Assembly: GCA_016177915.1 (NCBI GenBank)
Contig: JACOUI010000163.1
Coordinates: forward strand, 1 to 44,327
Source of the DNA: Planctomycetia bacterium
GTDB lineage: Bacteria; Planctomycetota; Planctomycetia; Pirellulales; S012-138
Reading direction: 5' to 3'
DNA: 44,327 bases
The number at the start of each line of letters is the position of its first letter. Position 1 is the first letter of the stretch. The position numbers were made by a program, and so were the translations under genes. Shown in pieces: positions 27,271-34,434 of this stretch. Under the pieces are notes generated by a model. It was not told the origin of the DNA and did not search any database. It saw nothing but the letters and a program-made list of their open reading frames with translations.

Positions 27271-28341
27271 TCAATTCTGCGAGAACTTCAGCGAGCGGAT
27301 GAACGACTGGAAGTTCGACCTCTCGCGCTGCGCCAGGGCCGAGTCGCCCTTGAGCTTCACGAACCACGCCTTGCCGCCGCGGTACTGAATCACGCCGAGG
27401 ATCGCGAGCGGCCGCGGCGAATCGGAAGGCCCGACCAGCTCCATGTACGCGGCTTCCTTGCCGTCGACCTCGATTTTCTGGACCGCGCCGGGCAGCTCCG
27501 CTTCCGCAATATCCGGCAGGCCGACCTCGCCGCGCCAGCGGTTGACGTTGGGCAGGAGCGCGTTGACGTCGGCCACGAGATCGATGACCGTCACGTCGAT
27601 CCGCTGCTCGCCGTCCTGCACGACGAATGCCGCCTTCCGCATCGCGGTGAGTTGGCCCTCCGACCAGCCGTCGGGCTTGGTGAACGAGACGACGCGCTGT
27701 TGCGGCGCGGCGCCGGCAGGCGACGACGCGCCCGCCGCCGCGCCCCCTCCCCCCTGCCCTTTCACGTCCACAATGCTCGCCGCCAGTCCGTCTTCCAGCG
27801 GCACTTGCCTGACCATGCTGGCAAGCTGCCCGGCGTCGATCGGATTCTCGCCGACCTGTTCCAGCCAGCGGTTGACGTTCATCAAGACATACGCCGCGTA
27901 GTCGTCGTCCACCCTCGTCAGCGCCGTGACGCTGAGCTCGAGCCGCTTGCCGCCGGAGGGAACCGTGATCGTGGCGAATCGCTGCGGGTTGTCGCGCGAC
28001 TCGTCCCAGCCGGCCGGCCGCTGCCAGGCCGGCTCGCCGTTTTCGCCGAACTGCACCGTCTGCACAAACGACGTGAAGGACTGCACGTGCTCCCCGACCG
28101 CCTCGACCGGTCCAGAAAGCTTGAAGAACCAGGCGTTGTCGCCGTGCGGGACGATCGCGGCCAGGATGCGGCCGCCGGCAAGCCGCGGCATCGTCGCGGG
28201 ACGCGCTCCGCCGGTGAAAAAGACCTCGTCGTCGTCCTTGGGCGCCGTGTAGGCCGTGATCTCGTCGCGCTGGCACCCGCCGGCCAGAAGCAGCCAAGTG
28301 AGCCCGATGGCCAGAAGCAGACGCGGCAAAGGCAGTTTCAC
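27271..28341 (-). CDS. Hypothetical lipoprotein, immediately upstream of the ResB-CcsA fusion
   Basis: MKLPLPRLLLAIGLTWLLLAGGCQRDE lipobox; 356 aa with two similar halves (…WFFKLSGPVEAVGEHVQSFTSFVQTVQF… / …WFVKLKGDSALAQRERSNFQSFIRSLKF…). Confidence 0.8.
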   Translation of the reverse strand: MKLPLPRLLLAIGLTWLLLAGGCQRDEITAYTAPKDDDEVFFTGGARPATMPRLAGGRILAAIVPHGDNAWFFKLSGPVEAVGEHVQSFTSFVQTVQFGENGEPAWQRPAGWDESRDNPQRFATITVPSGGKRLELSVTALTRVDDDYAAYVLMNVNRWLEQVGENPIDAGQLASMVRQVPLEDGLAASIVDVKGQGGGGAAAGASSPAGAAPQQRVVSFTKPDGWSEGQLTAMRKAAFVVQDGEQRIDVTVIDLVADVNALLPNVNRWRGEVGLPDIAEAELPGAVQKIEVDGKEAAYMELVGPSDSPRPLAILGVIQYRGGKAWFVKLKGDSALAQRERSNFQSFIRSLKFSQN

Positions 28342-28620
28342 GTGGGCTGCTCCGCTCGTGATCGCGCCGCCGGCTGAGGCTGCCGGGCGGAGTAAGTCTC
28401 TGCGTCCGTGCGCGGCGGCGAGATTCTCATTTTCGCCGGTCGCAAAGAAGGATGGGGCAAGCTGTCGGGCAGTGTGGAAAGCTGGCAGGCCAGGCTGGCG
28501 AGCCAGGCCGAGGCGGGGCCAATCATGGGGCCAATCGCGGCGTCACTTCATTATAGTCGCGCCACGCGACGGCCGTACAGGCGTCGACCGCTGCACTATC
28601 GTCGTTGCCGCCCCGTCAAG

Positions 28621-28650
28621 AAACAAAAACCGGGGGGAAACTCCCCCCGG
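28621..28650 (-). terminator. Putative Rho-independent terminator for the minus-strand gene 28688..30004
   Basis: Minus-strand reading: CCGGGGGG-AGTTT-CCCCCCGG (8-bp perfect stem, 5-nt loop) followed by TTTTTGTTT. Confidence 0.8.
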
Positions 28651-28687
28651 CTGGGAAGCTCAACGGTGAACGGTGCGGGCAAACCCG

Positions 28688-30004
28688 CTATTTGAACATG
28701 CTCATCACCGCATCCATGACCGGCGTCGCCACCGGGCCGGCGCCGTCCCAGCTCCACATGTTGCGGGCCATCTCGAAGACCATCACGCCCGTCAGGGCCA
28801 CGAAGATGAACGTGAAGGAGGCAAAGACCATCTCGAACCAGCCGTATCGCGCCTGGGCCACCATCGGGGCGCCCATCATCATCGGGCCGGCGATCGGCTG
28901 CGCGGCGCCCATGGCCAGCGAGGCGTCGGGCTGCAGCACGCCCATCGTCTGCACGTCTTCGCCCAGCAGCGTGGGGGCCTGGTCTTCGGCCTGCGGCTCT
29001 TCGGTGTCCAGCGCGATCACTTGCGAGCCGGAGCTGTCCGACTCCTGGTCGTCCAACTCGAGCATCGGCGTGAGCAGGAAGTCGTCGTCGCTGGAAAGCT
29101 CCTGGATTTCAGCGGAGCCGGAGCCGCCGCCTTCCTTCTCGCCGGCGCCGAGCGTCAGGGGCTCCTCGAGGTTCAGGCCGCTGTCCTTGGCCGCCATCAG
29201 GTTGATGCCGCTGTCGGTCAGCGCGGGGCCGGAGCCGGTGCCGCTGCCGGCGCCCAAAACAAGATCGTCGTCCTCGAACACGGTCTTGCTGTCGCCGAGC
29301 TTTTTGGCGGAAGAGCCGGTCGCCGGCTTGGGCGTGTCGCCGGCCAGCTTCAGGTCGGAGGTGAGGTTCAAGTCCGAATCGAGCGTCAGGTCGCTGCCGG
29401 GACGCAGCTCGACGGTCGGCTCGCCGCCCAGGCGGCGCTTGCTCGAACCACCGGGGACGTTCGTCTTGCTCGAGCCCAGGTCCAGGGGCAGCGCATCGGC
29501 GCCCGGTTCCAAATCGACGAGCTCCAGGTCGCTGCTGCCTTTCTTCAGGCTCCCGCTGGAGCCGGAGGGAACGAGCTTGACGTCGCTGCCGGTGCCGCTG
29601 TCGGGCACGAGCGAAACGCCGCTGCCGGGCGCCTCTCCGCCCGCCGCAGCCAGCTTCAGGTCGCTGTCCGGCTTGGCCTTCTCGCCGGTCTTGCCGATGA
29701 TCGTCGACGTGGTCGGGCCGGACTCGCCGAGGGCCTCTTCGCTCAAGAGCACCTGGTCGGAGCCTTTCTCCTCCTCGCCCTTGTCGTCCAAGGTGACGGG
29801 CAGGTTGTAGACGCCGCTGCCGACGCCGGACGGGCTGCCGCCGCTGAAGCGCGCCTTGTACGACTCGACGTCGGACTTCTTGAACTTCCACGACTGGCCG
29901 TCGCGGATCCCGAAGATGTCGCGCCGCTCGCGCATCTGGTTCAGTTCGTCCACACTCACGCCGAGCATGGCGGCGGCTTCTTCCATGCTGATGAGCTGAG
30001 CCAT
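28688..30004 (-). CDS. HTH (excisionase/MerR-like) DNA-binding domain protein with SDxxL-rich repeats and a C-terminal TM helix
   Basis: MAQLISMEEAAAMLGVSVDELNQMRERRDIFGIRDGQSWKFKKSDVESYKARF; repeated GSDLELVDLEPG/GSDLTLDSDLNLTSDLKLAGD/DSGINLMAAKDSGLNLEEPL; hydrophobic FEMVFASFTFIFVALTGVMVFEMA. Confidence 0.8.
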   Translation of the reverse strand: MAQLISMEEAAAMLGVSVDELNQMRERRDIFGIRDGQSWKFKKSDVESYKARFSGGSPSGVGSGVYNLPVTLDDKGEEEKGSDQVLLSEEALGESGPTTSTIIGKTGEKAKPDSDLKLAAAGGEAPGSGVSLVPDSGTGSDVKLVPSGSSGSLKKGSSDLELVDLEPGADALPLDLGSSKTNVPGGSSKRRLGGEPTVELRPGSDLTLDSDLNLTSDLKLAGDTPKPATGSSAKKLGDSKTVFEDDDLVLGAGSGTGSGPALTDSGINLMAAKDSGLNLEEPLTLGAGEKEGGGSGSAEIQELSSDDDFLLTPMLELDDQESDSSGSQVIALDTEEPQAEDQAPTLLGEDVQTMGVLQPDASLAMGAAQPIAGPMMMGAPMVAQARYGWFEMVFASFTFIFVALTGVMVFEMARNMWSWDGAGPVATPVMDAVMSMFK

Positions 30005-30051
30005 GAGTTCTCCCGCTTGCTTGTCGACACGCGCGGCCGCGGTTCGGCGCG

Positions 30052-30399
30052 TCACTTCGGTTCGAGCATGAGGCGAATTTCCCGCGGCAACGGGCTGACG
30101 CCGTTAAAGTCCGCAATCTGCAAGTCCCAGTGGATCTGTCGCACGCACTTGAGCGAAACCTGCCCGGTGTCGCCGCTCACGTGGTACACGCTCATCACGC
30201 GATCCGCAGGGTCGATGACGATCAACTGCTGATGGTTGTATTTGTCTCCGACGGGCGCCAGAAACGTGATCAGGCTGCCGCGTTGCTGCGGGCCCTGGAC
30301 CTGAGGTTCCTGGCCGACAGCCCCGTGGCCGGCCCAAAGGCCCAGCGCCACAAGCGACAAACACACACCCACCGCGAAGCCAGCCGCCGCCGTTCGCAT
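30052..30399 (-). CDS. Hypothetical exported protein
   Basis: MRTAAAGFAVGVCLSLVALGLWAGHGAVGQ signal; 115 aa, ends just upstream of the HTH-repeat gene. Confidence 0.7.
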   Translation of the reverse strand: MRTAAAGFAVGVCLSLVALGLWAGHGAVGQEPQVQGPQQRGSLITFLAPVGDKYNHQQLIVIDPADRVMSVYHVSGDTGQVSLKCVRQIHWDLQIADFNGVSPLPREIRLMLEPK

Positions 30400-30424
30400 A
30401 AGTCACCTCGCAGGCGAAAGATGC

Positions 30425-30466
30425 GGAAGCCGGGCCTCAACCCTCATTGTAAAAGGCCCGGCTTCC
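30425..30466. repeat. 13-bp perfect inverted repeat GGAAGCCGGGCCT ... AGGCCCGGCTTCC
   Basis: Arms 30425-30437 and 30454-30466, between divergent genes. Confidence 0.8.
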
Positions 30467-30677
30467 AGTTCAAGGAATTTCCCGACGTAACTGTCCCAGT
30501 TTGCCCGATCGGCAGGGTTGCTTCGCCGACGCGAGCGGCCGCCAGAACCGGCATTTTGCCGCTGAATCCGGGCAAAAAGGGGTGGAAGTCTAGCCGGACC
30601 GGGGGCTGCAAGGAAGGGCAGCTTGCCAGCGGCCGCCCGATGGCCGAAACTGCGTCGTGGGAGCTTGGAGTCCCGCG

Positions 30678-30757
30678 TTGGAGTACCGGCTTCAGCCGGT
30701 TTTTGTCTGAGTCCCGCCGTTGCCAGAAAAAGACCGCCTCAAGGCGGTACTCCAACC
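30678..30757. repeat. Two inverted copies of a GTTGGAGTACCGsCTTsAGsCGG element upstream of the PTPS/QueD gene
   Basis: gttggagtaccggcttcagccggtttttgtctg ... cagaaaaagaccgcctcaaggcggtactccaac. Confidence 0.85.
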
Positions 30758-30783
30758 CCCTGCCCTGCCCCGGTCCACGATCC

Positions 30784-31185
30784 ATGTTCCGCGTCGCCCG
30801 CGAGATCGAATTCTGCTACGGCCACCGGCTGCTGGACTACGCCGGCAAGTGCCGTCACCTGCACGGCCACAACGGCCGGGCCGTGATTACCATCGAGTCG
30901 CCCACGCTGGACGTCCGCGGCATGGTGCACGATTTTTCGGACATCAAGCGCGGCCTGTCGCAGTGGATCGAGGAGCATCTCGACCACCGGATGATCCTGT
31001 GGCGGCGGGACCCGGTCGTTCCATTGCTCCAGCAGATCGGCGAGCCGGTGTATCTGCTGGATGAGAACCCAACGGCGGAGAACATCGCCCGCGTGATCTT
31101 CCAGGCGGCGCAGCAGCTTGGACTCCCCGTTGTGGAGACGGTGCTCTGGGAAACGCCGCATTGCGCCGCCACGTATCGAGGATGA
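30784..31185 (+). CDS. 6-pyruvoyl-tetrahydropterin synthase/QueD family protein
   Basis: FCYGHRLLDYAGKCRHLHGHNGRAVITIE, MVHDFSDIKRGL, LDHRMIL, PTAENIARVIF, VVETVLWETP. Confidence 0.92.
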   Translation: MFRVAREIEFCYGHRLLDYAGKCRHLHGHNGRAVITIESPTLDVRGMVHDFSDIKRGLSQWIEEHLDHRMILWRRDPVVPLLQQIGEPVYLLDENPTAENIARVIFQAAQQLGLPVVETVLWETPHCAATYRG

Positions 31186-31197
31186 ACGAGCGGAAAC

Positions 31198-31989
31198 ATG
31201 CGCGACACCGACCTCACGGCTCGCCTGGAGCTTGCCCGCGCCGCCGCCCGCCAGGCCGGCGCGCTGACGCTCCGCTATTTCCACGGCTCGTTCGACGTGG
31301 AGTGGAAGGCCGACGCCTCGCCCGTCACCGTCGCCGACCGCGAGGCGGAAAAACTCCTGCGGCAGCGCATCGGCGAGTCCTTCCCGGCCGACGCCATCCT
31401 GGGCGAAGAACTCGGCGACAAGGCCGGCAGCTCCGGGTATCGCTGGATCCTCGATCCCATCGACGGCACGAAATCGTTCGTCCGCCGCGTGCCGCTCTAT
31501 GGCACGCTCATCGGCGTGGAGTTCGAGGGGCGGAGCGTCGTGGGCGTCATCTCGGCGCCTGCGACCGGCGAAATGGTCTACGCCGCGGCGGGCCGGAAAG
31601 CGTGGTACCAAAAGGGCGACTCCCCCCCCTGCCCTGCCGTGGTCTCGTCAACCGCGCGCATTGCCGACGCGCTCTTCCTCACCTCGGAGATCGAAGGCTA
31701 CAACCAGGTCGGCCGGCCCGACGTCGTCATGAAGCTCGCCCAGGCCGCCCGCATCACCCGCACCTGGGGCGACGCCTACGGCTATCTGCTCGTCGCCACC
31801 GGCCGGGCCGACTTCATGGTCGATCCGCGCATGAACCTCTGGGACGCGGCGGCGCTGCTGCCCGTCCTGCAAGAAGCCGGCGGCACGTTCACCGATTGGA
31901 ACGGAGCGCCGCGCATCGACGGCGGCAACGGCGTGGCGACGAACGGCAAGCTCCTGCGCGAAGTGCTGAGCTTCACGCGCAGCCAATGA
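31198..31989 (+). CDS. Inositol monophosphatase family protein (HisN-like histidinol-phosphatase candidate)
   Basis: SPVTVADREAEKLLRQRI, ILGEELG, WILDPIDGTKSFVRRVPLYGTLIGVE, NLWDAAALLPVLQEAGGTFTDWNG. Confidence 0.92.
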   Translation: MRDTDLTARLELARAAARQAGALTLRYFHGSFDVEWKADASPVTVADREAEKLLRQRIGESFPADAILGEELGDKAGSSGYRWILDPIDGTKSFVRRVPLYGTLIGVEFEGRSVVGVISAPATGEMVYAAAGRKAWYQKGDSPPCPAVVSSTARIADALFLTSEIEGYNQVGRPDVVMKLAQAARITRTWGDAYGYLLVATGRADFMVDPRMNLWDAAALLPVLQEAGGTFTDWNGAPRIDGGNGVATNGKLLREVLSFTRSQ

Positions 31990-31996
31990 GCGGGCG

Positions 31997-32224
31997 CTAC
32001 CGCGCTTTTTTCTGCCGCTTCGGCTCTTCTCGAATCGTGGGCCCGACGTGCGTCACCGGCGTGTGCGCCGGCGGGTCGCTGGCCGGGAACGAGTCTTCGA
32101 AAGCCTGATCGACGAGTTCGCCTTTGTCCTCGACGGGCGGAGGGTGAGTCTCGCGTGGCGCCCGCTTTTCGTTCTTCGTGTTGTTGCGCATGTGCTCTTC
32201 CTTTGCCAGCGGCTGACAAGACAT
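31997..32224 (-). CDS. Small hypothetical protein with DQAFEDSFPASDPPAHTPVT motif
   Basis: 75 aa; the 'FPASDPPA' motif recurs in small bacterial proteins of unknown function (from memory). An internal Met at aa 12 is an alternative start. Confidence 0.5.
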   Translation of the reverse strand: MSCQPLAKEEHMRNNTKNEKRAPRETHPPPVEDKGELVDQAFEDSFPASDPPAHTPVTHVGPTIREEPKRQKKAR

Positions 32225-32298
32225 CGAACGCCCCCTCGAATTGTAGCGCCCTTGGGAAAGGTCGTGATTCAGCGACCCGAAAGTGGTAGAATCAGGAT

Positions 32299-32559
32299 AT
32301 GAACGCGGTGGTCGTCCAGCACGAGTCGTCGGTCTTTGAGAGGCTCCTCATGTCGCCCGATGCCGCCCAGGCCATTTTGTCGCTGCGATTCCCAGCGGAC
32401 CTCGAAGACCGCATGCGCGAGTTGATGGAGAAAAACAACCAGGGGAAGATCACTCCGGACGAGCAGGCGGAGATGGAGGCCTATCGCCGCACCGGCTCGT
32501 TCCTGGCGATCCTGCAGGCCAAAGCGCGCATCAGACTGAAGCAGGACAACGGCCAATAG
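32299..32559 (+). CDS. Small hypothetical protein (type often found upstream of HNH endonuclease genes)
   Basis: 86 aa MNAVVVQHESSVFERLLMSPDAAQAILSLRFPADLEDRMRELMEKNNQGKITPDEQAEMEAYRRTGSFLAILQAKARIRLK. Confidence 0.65.
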   Translation: MNAVVVQHESSVFERLLMSPDAAQAILSLRFPADLEDRMRELMEKNNQGKITPDEQAEMEAYRRTGSFLAILQAKARIRLKQDNGQ

Positions 32560-32569
32560 CGCACCTCCC

Positions 32570-32650
32570 ATGAACGACGAGCTTCGGCAACTCGTCTGGA
32601 CGCGCGCATTCAACCGCTGCGAATACCCCGATCCGCGGCATACCCCAACT
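32570..32650 (+). pseudogene. Truncated HNH-endonuclease-like N-terminus
   Basis: MNDELRQLVWTRAFNRCEYPDPRHTP resembles the N-terminus of HNH proteins (RxxxRCEYC), then loses similarity; no HNH core downstream. Confidence 0.45.
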
Positions 32651-32755
32651 CTACTTGCCATCCGCCGCCCGTCGGACTACGGTCAAAGGTGCGCCGCGAC
32701 GATCAAAGTCCGCCCCGGCCCGGCCGCCGCTTCCCTTCATGAAAGGACCCACGCC

Positions 32756-32971
32756 ATGTCCACCGCCCCCGCTCCCGACGACGATGCCCTGAAACGCCGC
32801 TACAAGGAATTCCTCGACCTGCTCCCCCTCAGCCTGGCCCTGGCCGGCCTCGCGCCCGCCGAAGGGAACCGCAACTACACGACGGAACAGATGCAGATGC
32901 GGGCCGAGGTTGTCCAGAAGGCGTTCAAGCTGGCCCGGCAGACCGTTCGGGAAGCGATCAAGCAGGCGTGA
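32756..32971 (+). CDS. Small hypothetical protein
   Basis: 71 aa MSTAPAPDDDALKRRYKEFLDLLPLSLALAGLAPAEGNRNYTTEQMQMRAEVVQKAFKLARQTVREAIKQA; amphipathic, purine-rich (GAAAGGA) upstream. Confidence 0.5.
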   Translation: MSTAPAPDDDALKRRYKEFLDLLPLSLALAGLAPAEGNRNYTTEQMQMRAEVVQKAFKLARQTVREAIKQA

Positions 32972-33146
32972 CGCGTCGGGTGGGCGGCGCCCACCCTACA
33001 AATTGCGGTTTTTGCGGCAAAAACGACGGCCCGCCGGCGAATTCTGGGTGGGGAAGCCCTGGGCCGGGTGTCTTTCACTTGCCGCCAGACTGAAACTTTC
33101 AAAGCCCCAAGGCGGTAAACTCTTATAGCTCGGCTCGTGACCGAGG

Positions 33147-33716
33147 TTGTTGGTGCCTGACGACTTGCGAACACTGGTCGGGCGATGCCTGAAGGGCGAC
33201 CAGACGGCCATGGCCGAGTTGGTCGGCCGCTTTCAGCGCCAGGTCTACGGCCTGTGCCTGCGGATGGTGAGTAGCCACCAGGACGCCGAAGACCTGACGC
33301 AGGAAACGTTCGTGCGGGCGTTGAAGAACCTGGCCAAGTGGGATCCGCAGCGCGAGTTCCGGCCGTGGCTGTTTGCTATTGCCGGAAACCGCTGCCGGTC
33401 GCTATTGGCTACGCGGCTCAAGCGGCCGCCGCGGACGTCGCTCGTCGAGGAAATCGCAGACCCCAGTCCGGACCGCGAAACCCGGCGGCAGACGATGGAG
33501 GAAATCAACCTGGCTTTGCAGAAGCTGCGTACTGAATACCGGGAGGCGTTTCTGCTGTTTCATCAACAGGAACTGAGCTACGCGGAGATCAGCGAGGTGC
33601 TCGATTGTCCCGTGGGCACGGTCAAGACGTGGATTCACCGGGCGCGAGGGGAGTTGGCACGGCACTTGAAGAGGCGGATGGCCGAGGAAGCGTCCCATGA
33701 ATTGCCAAAAGTTTGA
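33147..33716 (+). CDS. ECF RNA polymerase sigma factor
   Basis: Sigma-70 region 2 (DAEDLTQETFVRALKNLAKWDP) and region 4 (LSYAEISEVLDCPVGTVKTWIHRARGELARHLKR). TTG start at 33147, or GTG at 33153. Confidence 0.93.
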   Translation: MLVPDDLRTLVGRCLKGDQTAMAELVGRFQRQVYGLCLRMVSSHQDAEDLTQETFVRALKNLAKWDPQREFRPWLFAIAGNRCRSLLATRLKRPPRTSLVEEIADPSPDRETRRQTMEEINLALQKLRTEYREAFLLFHQQELSYAEISEVLDCPVGTVKTWIHRARGELARHLKRRMAEEASHELPKV

Positions 33717-34431
33717 ACAGCGTATCAACGAGCTACTCGACGCGCGGGCGGCGCTGGACGGCGACGCTGCGCTGGAATCGCACGCTCGCCTCTGCGATGC
33801 CTGCCGCTCCCTGTGGTCGGCCTACCGGCAGATCGCGCGCGTCGAGCTTTGGCCCGCCGAGGGTCCGGATGTGACAGTCGCGGTCTTGCTGGCCGTCGCC
33901 GGCGACAAACCAGCGGCGGAGATCGTGCCGCTGCGATCGGGCGGCGCGGCTTGGCGGCGACTGGCCTTTGCGGCTGCCGCGTGTGCGGCCATCGTGCTCG
34001 TCTCGTTCTCCGTGTGGACGGTGATCGAGCTGACCAAGTCGCCGGCTGGCGGCGGCACCGTCGTTCACGGCGGCGGCCCAGACAAGGGCGGTACGCAACC
34101 GATGGCAGGGACACACACCCCGAACATTCCCGACCTGGCCCAAACGGCCGCCGACAGCTATCGCGAGTTCGCGCGCGAGACCGGAAAGAGCCTCTCGGAC
34201 GTCGCCGTGCTCGTCCCGTCCGTCGACGAGACCCCGGCACTGCCGGCCGGCCAGGCGGCTGAAAACGCCTCGCGGCTCGCGCCCAACGTCGTCGAAGGGC
34301 TCAAGCCCGTCACGCGTTCCACCGCCGGCACGCTGAGCCTGCTGATGCGCGTCATTCCGCCGCCGACAAAACAGCCTCCCGCCAGGCGGCCTGCCGCAAC
34401 GCAGCCAAAACCGGACCAGAAGAAGGGCTAG
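33697..34431 (+). CDS. Putative anti-sigma factor (zinc-finger HC2-like)
   Basis: MNCQKFEQRINELLDARAALDGDAALESHARLCDACRSLWSAY; single TM (LAFAAAACAAIVLVSFSVWTVIEL). Overlaps the sigma gene by 20 bp. Confidence 0.82.
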   Translation: MNCQKFEQRINELLDARAALDGDAALESHARLCDACRSLWSAYRQIARVELWPAEGPDVTVAVLLAVAGDKPAAEIVPLRSGGAAWRRLAFAAAACAAIVLVSFSVWTVIELTKSPAGGGTVVHGGGPDKGGTQPMAGTHTPNIPDLAQTAADSYREFARETGKSLSDVAVLVPSVDETPALPAGQAAENASRLAPNVVEGLKPVTRSTAGTLSLLMRVIPPPTKQPPARRPAATQPKPDQKKG

Positions 34432-34434
34432 TGC

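Noticed and set aside
25941-27302. 453-aa plus-strand ORF opposite the ResB domain
   Set aside because: Arg/Gln-rich antisense shadow of a strongly supported membrane protein gene.
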